A stretch of 64,000 bases of DNA from Jiangella muralis (GTDB lineage: Bacteria > Actinomycetota > Actinomycetes > Jiangellales > Jiangellaceae), in contig NZ_LFXL01000031.1 of assembly GCF_001270745.1 (NCBI RefSeq), positions 1 to 64,000 on the forward strand, given 5' to 3'. The position numbers and the translations under genes are program-made. The notes under the pieces were generated by a model. That model did no database searches, was not told the DNA's origin, and saw only the letters and a program-made list of their open reading frames with translations. Of the stretch, positions 1-9,956 are shown one piece after another. Within the stretch, counting starts at the first letter, position 1. Each line of letters begins with the position of its first letter.

Positions 1-987
<987 letters not shown>

Positions 988-3900
988 TCAGGTGGTGAAG
1001 TAGACGGCCTCGGGGTGGTGCACCACCAAGGCATCGGTCGACTGCTCGGGGTGCAGCTGGTGTTCCGCCGAGAGCGTGACCCCGATCCGGCCGGGGTCGA
1101 GCAGCGCGACGACCTTCTCGCGGTCGCGCAGGTCGGGGCAGGCCTCGTAGCCCAGCGAGTACCGGGCGCCGCGGTACCCCAGCCGGAAGAACTCGGTGAC
1201 GTCGTCGGCGTCCTCGGCCGCGACGGACCCGCCGCCGGGCAGCCGCAGCTCCTGGCGGACCCGGCGGTGCCAGTACTCGGCCAGCGCCTCGGTGAGCTGG
1301 ACCCCGAGCCCGTGCACCTCGAGGTAGTCGCGATAGGCGTCCGCGGCGAACAGCTCGTTGGCGAAGTCGGCGATCGGCTGCCCCATCGTCACCAGCTGCA
1401 GCGGCAGCACGTCCACCCGGCCCGAGCTCACGGCCAGGTCGCGGGGACGGAAGTAGTCGGCCAGGCACAGCCGCCGGTCCCGGCGCTGCCGCGGGAAGGT
1501 GAAGCGGCACCGTTCGCCGGCGTCCGGCGCCGGAGCGTCCAGCACGACGAGGTCGTCGCCCTCGGAGACGCACGGGAGGTAGCCGTACACGACCGCGGCG
1601 TGCGCGACGACGCCCCGAGTCGTCAGCTCGTCCAGCCAGTACCGCAGCCGCGGCCGGCCTTCGGTCTCGACCAGCTCCTCGTACCCGGGGCCCTCGCCCG
1701 CCCGGGCGCCGCGCAGCCCCCACTGGCCGAGGAACGTGGCGCGCTCGTCCAGCAGTGCCGCGTACTCGGCCAGCGCGATGCCGCGCACCACCCGGGTGCC
1801 CCAGAACGGCGGCTCGGGGACGGGGACGTCGGCGGCGACGTCGGACCGGCCGCCGGGCGGCTGGGCCGCCTCCTGCTCGGCCCGGCGCGCCTCGGCGAGC
1901 TGCTTCGACCGCTGCCGGCGGGCGCGTCGTTCGGCGCGTTTGGCCTCGGCCTCCGGGTCGGCCTCGACGACGCCGCCCCGCTTGCGCTTCATGATGGAGT
2001 CCATCAGCCGCAGGCCCTCGAAGGCGTCGCGGGCGTAGCTGACCTCGCCCTTGTAGACCGAGGCGAGGTCGTCCTCGACGAACGTGCGGTTCAGCGCCGC
2101 ACCGCCCAGCAGCACGGGCCAGGTCTCGGCCACGCCGCGCGCGTTCATCTCCTCGAGGTTCTCCTTCATGACCACCGTCGACTTCACCAGCAGCCCGGAC
2201 ATGCCGACGGCGTCGGCCCGGTGCTCGCTCGCCGCGTCGAGGATCGCGCCCACCGGCTGCTTGATGCCGAGGTTGACCACGTCGTAGCCGTTGTTGGAGA
2301 GGATGATGTCGACGAGGTTCTTGCCGATGTCGTGCACGTCGCCCTTGACCGTCGCCAGCACGATCCGGCCCTTCCCGCCGGAGTCGTCCTTCTCCATGTG
2401 CGGTTCCAGGTGCGCCACCGCCGCCTTCATGACCTCGGCGGACTGCAGCACGAACGGCAGCTGCAGCTGGCCCGACCCGAACAACTCGCCGACCGTCCTC
2501 ATGCCGGACAGCAGCGTGTCGTTGACGATCTCCAGCGGCGGCCGCTCCCGCATGGCCGCGTCGAGATCGGCCTCGAGGCCGTTGCGCTCGCCGTCGACGA
2601 TGCGCCGCTCCAACCGCTCCCCCAGCGGCAGCCGGGCCAGCTCCTCGGCCCGGGTCTCCCGGTTGGACGCGGCGGTGGCGCCCTCGAACAGCTCCATGAA
2701 CCGCTGCAGCGGGTCGTACCCCTCGCGCCGCCGGTCGTAGATCAGGTCGAGGGCGACCGCACGCTGCTCGTCCGGGATCCGCGACATCGGCAGGATCTTC
2801 GAGGCGTGCACGATGGCCGTCGTCAGGCCGGCCTCGACGCACTCGTGCAGGAAGACGGAGTTGAGCACCTGCCGGGCGGCGGGGTTCAGGCCGAACGAGA
2901 CGTTGGACACGCCCAGCGTCGTCTGCACGGCCGGGTACCGGTCCCGCAGCCGGCGGATCGCCTCGATCGTCTCGGCCGCGTCGCGGCGGACCTCCTCCTG
3001 ACCCGTCGAGATCGGGAAGGTCAGGGTGTCGACGATGATGTCGTCGAGGGCGAGCCCCCAGTTCGCGGTGAGGTCCTCGATCAGCCGCGAGGCCACGCGC
3101 ACCTTCCAGTCCGCCGTCCGCGCCTGGCCCTCCTCGTCGATGCAGAGGGCGACGACGGCGGCGCCGTGCTCCGCGGCGACGCGCATCGCGCGCTGGAACC
3201 GCGAGTCCGGCCCGTCACCGTCCTCGTAGTTCACCGAGTTGATCACGCAGCGGCCGCCGAGGCGTTCCAGGCCCGCCTCGAGCACCGCCGGTTCGGTGGA
3301 GTCGAGCATCACCGGCAGCGTCGACGCCGTGGCCAGCCGGTACGCCAGCGTGTCCATGTCGGCGACGCCGTCCCGGCCGACGTAGTCGACGCACAGGTCC
3401 ATCAGGTGGGCGCCGTCGCGGGTCTGCGCCCGGGCGATCTCGACGCAGTCGTCCCACCTCTCGTCCGCCATCGCCGTCCGGAACGCCTTGGAGCCGTTCG
3501 CGTTGGTCCGCTCGCCGATCACCAGCACGCTGGTGTCCTGGCGGAACGGCACGCTCTGGTAGACGGATGCGACGCCGGCCTCGCGCTCCGGCGAGCGCTC
3601 GGCCGGGGGCAGGCCGTCCACCGCGGCCACGACGGCCCGCAAGTGCTCGGGCGTCGTGCCGCAACAGCCGCCCACCAGCCGGGCTCCGTGGTCGCGGACG
3701 AACCCGGCGAGCGCCGCGGCGAGCTGGTCCGGGCCGAGCGGGTAGACCGCGCCGTCCGGGCCGAGCTCCGGCAGCCCCGCGTTCGGCATGACCGAGATCG
3801 GCACCCGGGCGTGGCGGGCCAGGTAGCGCAGGTGCTCGCCCATCTCGGCCGGTCCCGTGGCGCAGTTCATCCCGATCAGGTCGACGCCCAGCGGTTCCAG

Positions 3901-4530
3901 CGCCGTCACGGCCGCGCCGATCTCGCTGCCGACCAGCATGGTGCCGGTGGTCTCGACGGTGACCTGGACGACGATCGGGACCTCGTGGCCCGCCGCCCGC
4001 ATCGCCCGCTTCGCGCCCAGGATCGCCGCCTTCGCCTGCAGCAGGTCCTGGCTGGTCTCGACGAGGACGGCGTCGATGCCGCCGGCCAGCATGCCGGCGA
4101 CCTGCTCGGCGTAGGCGTCGCGGAGGTGGGCGTAGCGGACGTGGCCGAGGGTCGGCAGCTTCGTGCCCGGCCCGACCGAGCCGAGGACGAACCGCGGCCG
4201 GTCCGGGGTGGCGAACTCGTCGGCCGTCTCGCGGGCCAGCCGGGCGCCGGCCTCGGCCAGCTCGCCGATCCGCCCGGCGATGTCGTACTCGGCGAGGTTG
4301 GCCCAGTTGGCGCCGAAGGTGTTCGTCTCGACGAGGTCGGAGCCGGCCTCGTAGTAGGCCCGGTGCACCGACCGCACGACGTCGGGGCGAGTGACGTTCA
4401 GGATCTCGTTGCACCCCTCGAGCCCGACGAAGTCGTCCAGCCCGAGGTCGTGGCCCTGCAGCATGGTGCCCATGGCGCCGTCGGCCACGAGCACCCGCCG
4501 GTCAAGGGCCTCGATGAAGGTCTCGGTCAC
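988..4530 (-). CDS. metH: Cobalamin-dependent methionine synthase (GTG start)
   Basis: Transfers a methyl group from 5-methyltetrahydrofolate through cobalamin to homocysteine, giving methionine. All four MetH modules are present in 1180 residues, close to the usual 1150-1230. The homocysteine domain has zinc ligands Cys223 (MNCATGP) and Cys289/Cys290 (GGCCGTTPEH). The pterin domain lies at about 325-620. The cobalamin domain carries DVHDIG at 731-736 with the cobalt-ligand His733. The C-terminal activation domain has YSLGYEACPD. The GTG at 4530 is chosen because VTETFIEALDRRVLVADGAM is the normal N-terminus and GAGAGGGG precedes it; the frame stays open far upstream but without homology. It lies 11 nt after adoK and 21 nt before ahcY. 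The gap is too short for a cobalamin riboswitch. Confidence 0.97.
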   Translation of the reverse strand: MTETFIEALDRRVLVADGAMGTMLQGHDLGLDDFVGLEGCNEILNVTRPDVVRSVHRAYYEAGSDLVETNTFGANWANLAEYDIAGRIGELAEAGARLARETADEFATPDRPRFVLGSVGPGTKLPTLGHVRYAHLRDAYAEQVAGMLAGGIDAVLVETSQDLLQAKAAILGAKRAMRAAGHEVPIVVQVTVETTGTMLVGSEIGAAVTALEPLGVDLIGMNCATGPAEMGEHLRYLARHARVPISVMPNAGLPELGPDGAVYPLGPDQLAAALAGFVRDHGARLVGGCCGTTPEHLRAVVAAVDGLPPAERSPEREAGVASVYQSVPFRQDTSVLVIGERTNANGSKAFRTAMADERWDDCVEIARAQTRDGAHLMDLCVDYVGRDGVADMDTLAYRLATASTLPVMLDSTEPAVLEAGLERLGGRCVINSVNYEDGDGPDSRFQRAMRVAAEHGAAVVALCIDEEGQARTADWKVRVASRLIEDLTANWGLALDDIIVDTLTFPISTGQEEVRRDAAETIEAIRRLRDRYPAVQTTLGVSNVSFGLNPAARQVLNSVFLHECVEAGLTTAIVHASKILPMSRIPDEQRAVALDLIYDRRREGYDPLQRFMELFEGATAASNRETRAEELARLPLGERLERRIVDGERNGLEADLDAAMRERPPLEIVNDTLLSGMRTVGELFGSGQLQLPFVLQSAEVMKAAVAHLEPHMEKDDSGGKGRIVLATVKGDVHDIGKNLVDIILSNNGYDVVNLGIKQPVGAILDAASEHRADAVGMSGLLVKSTVVMKENLEEMNARGVAETWPVLLGGAALNRTFVEDDLASVYKGEVSYARDAFEGLRLMDSIMKRKRGGVVEADPEAEAKRAERRARRQRSKQLAEARRAEQEAAQPPGGRSDVAADVPVPEPPFWGTRVVRGIALAEYAALLDERATFLGQWGLRGARAGEGPGYEELVETEGRPRLRYWLDELTTRGVVAHAAVVYGYLPCVSEGDDLVVLDAPAPDAGERCRFTFPRQRRDRRLCLADYFRPRDLAVSSGRVDVLPLQLVTMGQPIADFANELFAADAYRDYLEVHGLGVQLTEALAEYWHRRVRQELRLPGGGSVAAEDADDVTEFFRLGYRGARYSLGYEACPDLRDREKVVALLDPGRIGVTLSAEHQLHPEQSTDALVVHHPEAVYFTT

Positions 4531-4541
4531 GCGGTCCCCTC

Positions 4542-5522
4542 TCAGGCGGCGGGCAGGAACGGCAGGATCTCGGCCGCGGCGTCGTCGCCGTAGGCGTCGG
4601 CCATGCGGCGGTGGAAGGCCACGGAGTCGACCAGGTACTCCTGCGGTCCGCGCGCCTCGATGGTGAGGGTGGCGAGCAGGCACCCCGTCTGCATCGCGCG
4701 TTCGAGCGGGACGTCCCACGACAACGCGGCCAGGAACCCGGCCCGGAACGCGTCGCCGATGCCGGTCGGGTCGAGCTCCCGCTTCGCCGGCACACACGGG
4801 ACCACCACCGGCGCGGCGCCGTTCGCCTCCAGGCGCGCGCCGCCGGCGCCCAGCGTCGTCATCCAGCCGCCGACCCGCTCCAGCACGTCCGCGTGCGACC
4901 AGCCGGTCTTCTCGCACAGCAGCCCGGCCTCGTACTCGTTCGTGAACAGGAACCGGGCCCCGGGCACCAGCGACGCGACCTCCTCGCCGCTCATGCGGGC
5001 GATCTGCTGGGAGAAGTCCGCGACGAACGGCAGGCCGAGATCGCGGCACTGCTGGGTGTGCCGGATCATGCCGTCCGGGTCGCTGGCGCCGACGTGGACG
5101 AGGTCGAGTCCCCCGGCCCGCTCGGCGACGGCGCCCAGATCGATCTCGCCGGTCTCGGCCATGGCGCCGGAGTAGAACGAGGCGATCTGGTTGTTCATGC
5201 TGTCGCTCGTGCACAGGTAGCGCGCCGTGTGCCGTTCGTCGGACACCCGGACGTGCGAGGTGTCGACGCCGTTGAGCTCCAGCCAGGAGCGGTACTCGTC
5301 GAAGTCCGGGCCGACGGCGCCGACCAGGAGCGGGCGCAATCCCAGCGCGCCCATGCCGTAGGAGATGTTGGCCGCCACGCCGCCGCGGCGGACGTCGAGC
5401 CGGTCGATGAGGAAGGACAGCGACACCTGCTCGAGCCGGTCGGCGACGAGCTGGTCGGTGAAGCGTCCGGGGAACACCATCAGGTAGTCGGTGGCGATGG
5501 AGCCGGTCACGGCGACGCGCAT
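4542..5522 (-). CDS. adoK: Adenosine kinase, PfkB/ribokinase family
   Basis: Phosphorylates adenosine to AMP with ATP. The 326 residues resemble the mycobacterial AdoK type: an N-terminus MRVAVTGSIATDYLMVFPGRF, a substrate loop RRGGVAANIS, and the C-terminal PfkB signature DPTGIGDAFRAGF with the catalytic Asp in GIGD. The ATG at 5522 has GAGGAGG upstream. It sits between metK and metH in the betaine operon (gaps of 20 and 11 nt). This fits removal of the adenosine that AhcY releases, pulling SAH hydrolysis forward. A general sugar kinase is the main alternative, but the neighbours and the N-terminal motif favour adenosine. Confidence 0.88.
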   Translation of the reverse strand: MRVAVTGSIATDYLMVFPGRFTDQLVADRLEQVSLSFLIDRLDVRRGGVAANISYGMGALGLRPLLVGAVGPDFDEYRSWLELNGVDTSHVRVSDERHTARYLCTSDSMNNQIASFYSGAMAETGEIDLGAVAERAGGLDLVHVGASDPDGMIRHTQQCRDLGLPFVADFSQQIARMSGEEVASLVPGARFLFTNEYEAGLLCEKTGWSHADVLERVGGWMTTLGAGGARLEANGAAPVVVPCVPAKRELDPTGIGDAFRAGFLAALSWDVPLERAMQTGCLLATLTIEARGPQEYLVDSVAFHRRMADAYGDDAAAEILPFLPAA

Positions 5523-5542
5523 GGCAGGGCCTCCTCGGGTGA

Positions 5543-6739
5543 TCAGGCTCGGGCGGCTTCGCGCAACTGGTCGACCCGCCCGGTCCGCTCCCAGGGGAGA
5601 TCGAGGTCCGGGCGGCCGAAGTGCCCGTAGGCGGCGGTCGGCGCGTAGATAGGACGCAGCAGGTCGAGGTCGCGGATGATCGCCGCCGGCCGCAGGTCGA
5701 ACACCTCCTCGATGGCCAGCTGGATCTTGGCCGGGTCGACGGCCTCGGTGCCGAACGTCTCGACGAACAGCCCGACCGGCGCGGCCTTCCCGATGGCGTA
5801 GGCCACCTGCACCTCGATCCGTCCGGCCAGGCCCGCGGCGACGGCGTTCTTCGCCACCCACCGCATCGCGTACGCCGCCGACCGGTCAACCTTGGACGGG
5901 TCCTTGCCGGAGAACGCGCCGCCGCCGTGCCGGGCCATCCCGCCGTACGTGTCGACGATGATCTTGCGCCCGGTCAGCCCGGCGTCGCCGACCGGCCCGC
6001 CGACCACGAACCGGCCAGTCGGGTTGACCAGCAGGCGGGTGTCCGCCGTGTCCAGCTCGACGCCGGCCAGCACCGGCGCCATGACGTGATCGTGCACGTC
6101 CACGGCCAGCATCCGGTCCAGGTCGATGTCCGCGGCGTGCTGGCTCGACACCACGACGGTGTCGAGCCGCACCGGACGCTCGCCCTCGTACTCGACGGTC
6201 ACCTGCGTCTTGCCGTCCGGCCGCAGGTACGGCAGGACGCCGTCGCGTCGCACCGCCGCGAGCCGGCGGGACAGCCGGTGCGCCAGCGCGATCGGCAGCG
6301 GCATCAGCTCGGGCGTGTCCGAGCAGGCGTAGCCGAACATCAGCCCCTGGTCGCCCGCGCCCTGGGCGTCGATGGCGTCGGTGGCGCCCTCGACCCGCAA
6401 CTCGTGCGCGGTGTCGACGCCCTGGGCGATGTCGGCGGACTGCGCGTCGATCGCGACGTTCACGCCGCACGACTCCCCGTCGAAACCCTTGGCCGAGGAG
6501 TCGTAGCCGATGCGCAGGATCCGGTCCCGCACGATCGCCGGGATGTCCACGTAGCCGCTGGTGGTCACCTCGCCCGCGACGTGCACCTGCCCGGTCGTGA
6601 TCAGCGTCTCGACGGCGACCCGGGACCGCGGGTCCTGCGCCAGCATCGCGTCCAGGATGGAGTCGCTGATCGCGTCCGCCATCTTGTCCGGGTGGCCCTC
6701 CGTCACCGACTCGCTGGTGAACAGCCGCCGAAAGGTCAT
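5543..6739 (-). CDS. metK: Methionine adenosyltransferase (SAM synthetase)
   Basis: Makes S-adenosylmethionine from methionine and ATP. The 398 residues match the family length. Visible motifs are [19 protein letters not shown] at the N-terminus (methionine/ATP site), [20 protein letters not shown] in the middle, and [20 protein letters not shown] (phosphate-binding glycine loop). The ATG at 6739 overlaps the stop of the upstream methyltransferase by 4 nt (ATGA), so translation is probably coupled, and AAGGAG precedes it. Its place directly behind a SAM-consuming methyltransferase suggests a pathway-dedicated supply. Whether the genome has a second metK cannot be seen here. Confidence 0.97.
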   Translation of the reverse strand: MTFRRLFTSESVTEGHPDKMADAISDSILDAMLAQDPRSRVAVETLITTGQVHVAGEVTTSGYVDIPAIVRDRILRIGYDSSAKGFDGESCGVNVAIDAQSADIAQGVDTAHELRVEGATDAIDAQGAGDQGLMFGYACSDTPELMPLPIALAHRLSRRLAAVRRDGVLPYLRPDGKTQVTVEYEGERPVRLDTVVVSSQHAADIDLDRMLAVDVHDHVMAPVLAGVELDTADTRLLVNPTGRFVVGGPVGDAGLTGRKIIVDTYGGMARHGGGAFSGKDPSKVDRSAAYAMRWVAKNAVAAGLAGRIEVQVAYAIGKAAPVGLFVETFGTEAVDPAKIQLAIEEVFDLRPAAIIRDLDLLRPIYAPTAAYGHFGRPDLDLPWERTGRVDQLREAARA

Positions 6740-8442
6740 CGCTGCGCTCCTTCTTCGCGTCGGGCGGTGAAGATCCCCCAGGTCAGCTGCCCGGCCCGGC
6801 CGCCGTCGATCCAGTGCCGCAGGCCGGCCTTCATCCGGACGAGGTAGTCGTCGCCGACCACTCCGTTCAGCTCGGCCGCACGCCGCTCCGTCTCGGCCAG
6901 CACGCGCTGGTAGTGGCTGACCAGGTCGTGCGAGCGGTCGTGGAACTCCACCGACGTCAGGCCGAGGCGGCCGAGCTGGTGGGTGTAGAAGGCCGGCGAG
7001 GCCATCGACTCCAGGTGCAGGCGCTGCAGGATGGGGGCCAGGCTCGCGGCGGACGCGTCGTCGGCGCTCATCGGGTCGGTGAACACCATGACGCCGCCGG
7101 GCCGGAGCACCCGGGCGGCCTCCTCCAGCACGCGCGCCCGGTCACCACTGTGCAGGAACGCGTCCTGCGACCAGACGACGTCGAAGGCCTGGTCCTCGAA
7201 CGGCAGGTCCTCGAACGACCCGTCCACCACGTCGACCAGGCCGTCCAGCCCTTGCGCGGCGGTGAGCCGGCGGTTGCGGTCGTTCTCGACCTCGCTCAGG
7301 TTCAGGCAGGTGACGGAGCAGCCGAACGTGCTCGCCAGGTACCGGCCCGCGCCGCCGTAGCCGGAGCCCACGTCCAGGACGCGCAACTGCGGGCCGACGT
7401 CCACCAGGGCCGCCATCGTCTCGACCGTCCGCCGGCTGGCCACGGCGATGTCCTCGTCCGCCTCGGCGTACGTGCCGACGTGGATGTCCTCGCCACCCCA
7501 GACGGTCGCGTAGAAGCCGTCGGCGTCGGCGGAGTTGTAGTAGTCCCGCGCGGTCTGGACCGCGGCGGAGTAGTGGTCGGTGAGCTCCTCGTCAGGCACG
7601 TAACTCTTCTCCGCGACGTGGATGTAGAAGTCCGGGCGGTCGTCGGCGTACGTCTGCTGGAAGTCGCCGTAGGTCTCCACCTTCTGGAAGCCCACCTCGC
7701 GCATCAGACGTCGCACGTAGTCCTTGCGCAGCGGGAACATGTTCAGGTGGTACTCGGAGCCGTCCGAGAAGCGGTACCGGAACCGCGCCAGCCCCGGGTC
7801 CACGTGCTCCGGCTCGGCCGAGACGTCCTCGCCGCAGTAGTAGTAGGTGTGCTTGCTGGCGAAGCCGTCGTCCAGGATCGCGTCGTAGTTGCGCTGGTCC
7901 AGGATGAGGACGCCGTCGTGCTTCAGCATCGCGTAGAACTCCGCGAGCGCCTTGCGCCGGTCCCGCTCCGAGAACAGGTGGGTGAAGGAGTTCCCCAGGC
8001 ACACGATCGCGTCGTACTCGCCATGGACGTCCCGGTTCAGCCACCGCCAGTCCGCGTGCACGACCCGCAGGATGTGGCCGCCGTGCGTCAGGCCGTTCGC
8101 GAACGCCCTGGCCAGCATGTCGGGGCTGCCGTCCGCACTGACCGTCTCGAACCCCTCTTCCAGCAGGCGGACGGAGTGGAACCCGGTGCCGGTCGCGACG
8201 TCCAGGACCTTGCGCACCCCACGGGAGCGCAGCTGGTCGATGAAGAAGCTTCCCTCGCTCTCGTAGCGGCGCTTCCAGTCGATCAGCTCGTCCCACTTCT
8301 CGACGAAACTCGCGACATATTCGGCGGTGTAGTGGTCGGTGGCGCGAACCTCGAGTGGATTGTCGCCGAAATCCTGTGGCGCGTCTGGGATCCCCGTGGT
8401 CTCGGCAATGTGTTGAAGGCCCTTCTGGTCACTTCCGGGCAT
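6736..8442 (-). CDS. Fused glycine/sarcosine and sarcosine/dimethylglycine N-methyltransferase
   Basis: Makes glycine betaine, a compatible solute, by three SAM-dependent methylations of glycine through sarcosine and dimethylglycine. The 568 residues hold two class I methyltransferase domains. The first (about 30-275) is GSMT-like with SAM motif VLDVATGTG at 79-87 and NSFTHLF. The second (about 290-568) is SDMT-like with [10 protein letters not shown] at 355-364 and [13 protein letters not shown] fused enzyme of about this length is known from Actinopolyspora halophila; most other organisms have two proteins. The ATG at 8442 has AGGGAG upstream. It is the first gene of the operon and is followed by the complete SAM recycling set. 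Osmotic induction is expected from the pathway but not shown by the sequence. Confidence 0.93.
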   Translation of the reverse strand: MPGSDQKGLQHIAETTGIPDAPQDFGDNPLEVRATDHYTAEYVASFVEKWDELIDWKRRYESEGSFFIDQLRSRGVRKVLDVATGTGFHSVRLLEEGFETVSADGSPDMLARAFANGLTHGGHILRVVHADWRWLNRDVHGEYDAIVCLGNSFTHLFSERDRRKALAEFYAMLKHDGVLILDQRNYDAILDDGFASKHTYYYCGEDVSAEPEHVDPGLARFRYRFSDGSEYHLNMFPLRKDYVRRLMREVGFQKVETYGDFQQTYADDRPDFYIHVAEKSYVPDEELTDHYSAAVQTARDYYNSADADGFYATVWGGEDIHVGTYAEADEDIAVASRRTVETMAALVDVGPQLRVLDVGSGYGGAGRYLASTFGCSVTCLNLSEVENDRNRRLTAAQGLDGLVDVVDGSFEDLPFEDQAFDVVWSQDAFLHSGDRARVLEEAARVLRPGGVMVFTDPMSADDASAASLAPILQRLHLESMASPAFYTHQLGRLGLTSVEFHDRSHDLVSHYQRVLAETERRAAELNGVVGDDYLVRMKAGLRHWIDGGRAGQLTWGIFTARREEGAQR

Positions 8443-8653
8443 ACAAACTCCCTACGATTGCTCGAGTGACACGTGCGCGTGCGCCATTGCACTGGACTCG
8501 GACGGCCGGCACCTACATCACCGCAGGTAAACAGGCTTATCTGGCATCGGGCACCCGCCCGCGCCGCGCCCGCACATCCACGGCAGATCGCCACGGCCCA
8601 CCAACCGCGCATTCCCCGCGGCGGGCCCTCATGGCGCAATCCACGCTAGGGGG

Positions 8654-8682
8654 TTCGTATCGATATAGCAAGATCCTGACAA
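8654..8682 (-). promoter_or_regulatory. Candidate promoter of the betaine operon
   Basis: On the minus strand TTGTCA (8677-8682) and TACGAA (8654-8659) are separated by 17 nt, in the only AT-rich part of the intergenic region. An alternative nearby pair is TTGCTA with TAGCGT, also 17 nt apart. Either would give a leader of about 200 nt. The -10 is a poor match, so this is a weak call. Confidence 0.3.
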
Positions 8683-8863
8683 TATTCGTCGTTGACCAGT
8701 GCATTTACTCCGAATTTCATGATTTCGGCGCGCCTTCGACCCCCACGGATCGAGTGTCGAGACCGATACGGTATATTCGGTGCGTTACGCACTTTTGCCT
8801 CGATCATTTCCGGCCGGGCGTCCTCGCATTCCCACGGCGAGCGCCACGGGTGTCGGCGAACGC

Positions 8864-8890
8864 GTTGCGGGTCGCCGGAGGTGGGGGTAT
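8864..8890 (+). promoter_or_regulatory. Candidate SigF/SigB-type stress promoter
   Basis: GTTG (8864-8867), a 17-nt spacer and GGGTAT (8885-8890) match the general form of actinobacterial SigF/SigB promoters (GTTT, 15-17 nt, GGGTAT). It lies about 75 nt before the start of the small MT0933-type gene. The -35 has three of four bases. Confidence 0.4.
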
Positions 8891-8964
8891 GAACGTCGGT
8901 GGGAGCGCTGTTCGAGCCGCACCAGGCGGCCCGACGGCCACGTCAACGAGGGGAAGTGCCGATC

Positions 8965-9174
8965 ATGGGCTTCGACGAAATCAAGAACAAGGTCACCGAC
9001 ATGCTCTCGGACAACGCTGACAAGGTCGGCGACGGTGTCGACAAGGCCACCGACTTCATCGACGACAAGACCGGCGGCAAGTACAGCGAGCACCTCGAGG
9101 GCGTCGACGACAAGGCCCGCGACCTCATCGACGGCCTCGACGGCGAGAAGGGCGAGGACAACCCGCCCGCCTGA
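8965..9174 (+). CDS. Small MT0933-type antitoxin-like protein
   Basis: A 69-residue acidic protein beginning MGFDEIKNKVTDMLSDNADK and containing FIDDKTGGKYSEHLEGVDDK. This is the layout of the MT0933 antitoxin-like family (short amphipathic helices with a TGGKY core), which is common in actinobacteria and often stress-linked. The molecular function is not established and no toxin gene lies next to it. The ATG at 8965 is chosen over an upstream one at 8899 because a strong GAGGGGAAG ribosome site sits just before it and the family begins there. A SigF-like promoter lies upstream. CsbD-like proteins look similar in composition but lack the TGGKY motif. Confidence 0.72.
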   Translation: MGFDEIKNKVTDMLSDNADKVGDGVDKATDFIDDKTGGKYSEHLEGVDDKARDLIDGLDGEKGEDNPPA

Positions 9175-9210
9175 CGCCGTCGACCGGTCGAGCTGGGAGC
9201 GGTACGCGCG

Positions 9211-9900
9211 TCAGCCGTGCCGTTCCCAGACGCCGACCAGGTAGCCGACGCCGTACGGGGCGGCGTCGTAGCCCACCTCGGCATCGAACAGCCCGTCGTC
9301 GGCGGCGCCAGCGAGCACCCGCAGTGCCTGGCGCCCCGGCGACCCGGCCTCCGCGTCCGCGTCCGCGTCGAGGCCCAGGAGGCCGCGCGGATCGCCGTCA
9401 CGCAGGGCGGCCGCCAGTGCGGCGTCGTAACGCTCCGCCCGCCCGCGCAGCGCGTCCGGCGTGGTGTCCGCCCGCAGCGGCGAGCCGTCCGCCATCACCA
9501 GCAGCGCCACCCGGTCGGCCCGGTCGGCGAGCCGCCGGCCCAGCTCCACCCCGTCACCGTCGCCCGCGTCGCCGGCCACCGTCGCCGTCGCCACCGGCCC
9601 CTCCCAGCCGTCGCGCTGCAGCAGCCAGGCGCCGACGCTGAGCGAGAGCGGCATCGTCCGGCCCTCTCCGGCGCCGGGGAGCGCGACCGTGACGTCGAGG
9701 CCGTACCCGGCCAGACTGCCCGCCCGCCCCGCCTCGTCGGCCGTCGTCTCACCCGGCCCGACGACGACCAGGAGGTCCGGGCTGGCCGCCCGCAGGTCGT
9801 CCAGTGCGGACCAGCAGGCCGCCCGGACGTCGTCCATCCGGGCGTCGTCAGAGGCCACCATAAGCGGCGGATACGGGCAGATCGCAGCGGCGATGAGCAC
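9211..9900 (-). CDS. Class III extradiol-dioxygenase-fold protein (GTG start)
   Basis: 229 residues starting LIAAAICPYPPLMV, with VVVGPGETT and a C-terminal APYGVGYLVGVWERHG. These are features of the conserved actinobacterial proteins annotated as class III extradiol dioxygenase subunit B-like. In related genomes such a gene tends to lie in the miaB/miaA/dapF neighbourhood; here it is 12 kb from miaB. True dioxygenase activity is doubtful and the substrate is unknown. The GTG at 9900 gives the expected N-terminus; the ribosome site is weak. It converges on the MT0933-type gene and diverges from the repeat protein at 9957, whose start is only 56 nt away. Confidence 0.7.
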   Translation of the reverse strand: MLIAAAICPYPPLMVASDDARMDDVRAACWSALDDLRAASPDLLVVVGPGETTADEAGRAGSLAGYGLDVTVALPGAGEGRTMPLSLSVGAWLLQRDGWEGPVATATVAGDAGDGDGVELGRRLADRADRVALLVMADGSPLRADTTPDALRGRAERYDAALAAALRDGDPRGLLGLDADADAEAGSPGRQALRVLAGAADDGLFDAEVGYDAAPYGVGYLVGVWERHG

Positions 9901-9956
9901 ACTAGAGCCTAGCTGCGGCGCGGCCCGGCTGCGCCACCGGCCTTCTTCATGGTCGA

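Larger units (their letters stand above)
8443..8964. other. Divergent intergenic region with AT-rich island
   Basis: About 520 nt separate the divergent betaine operon and the small MT0933-type gene. Positions 8650-8815 are clearly AT-richer than the surroundings (runs such as CGATATAGCAAG and GGTATATTCGG), while 8540-8640 is very GC-rich. No convincing open reading frame was found. It probably holds the promoters of both flanking units. Confidence 0.6.

Noticed and set aside
8965-9174. Part of a toxin-antitoxin pair
   Set aside because: No toxin-like gene adjoins it; the family name alone does not show a toxin partner.
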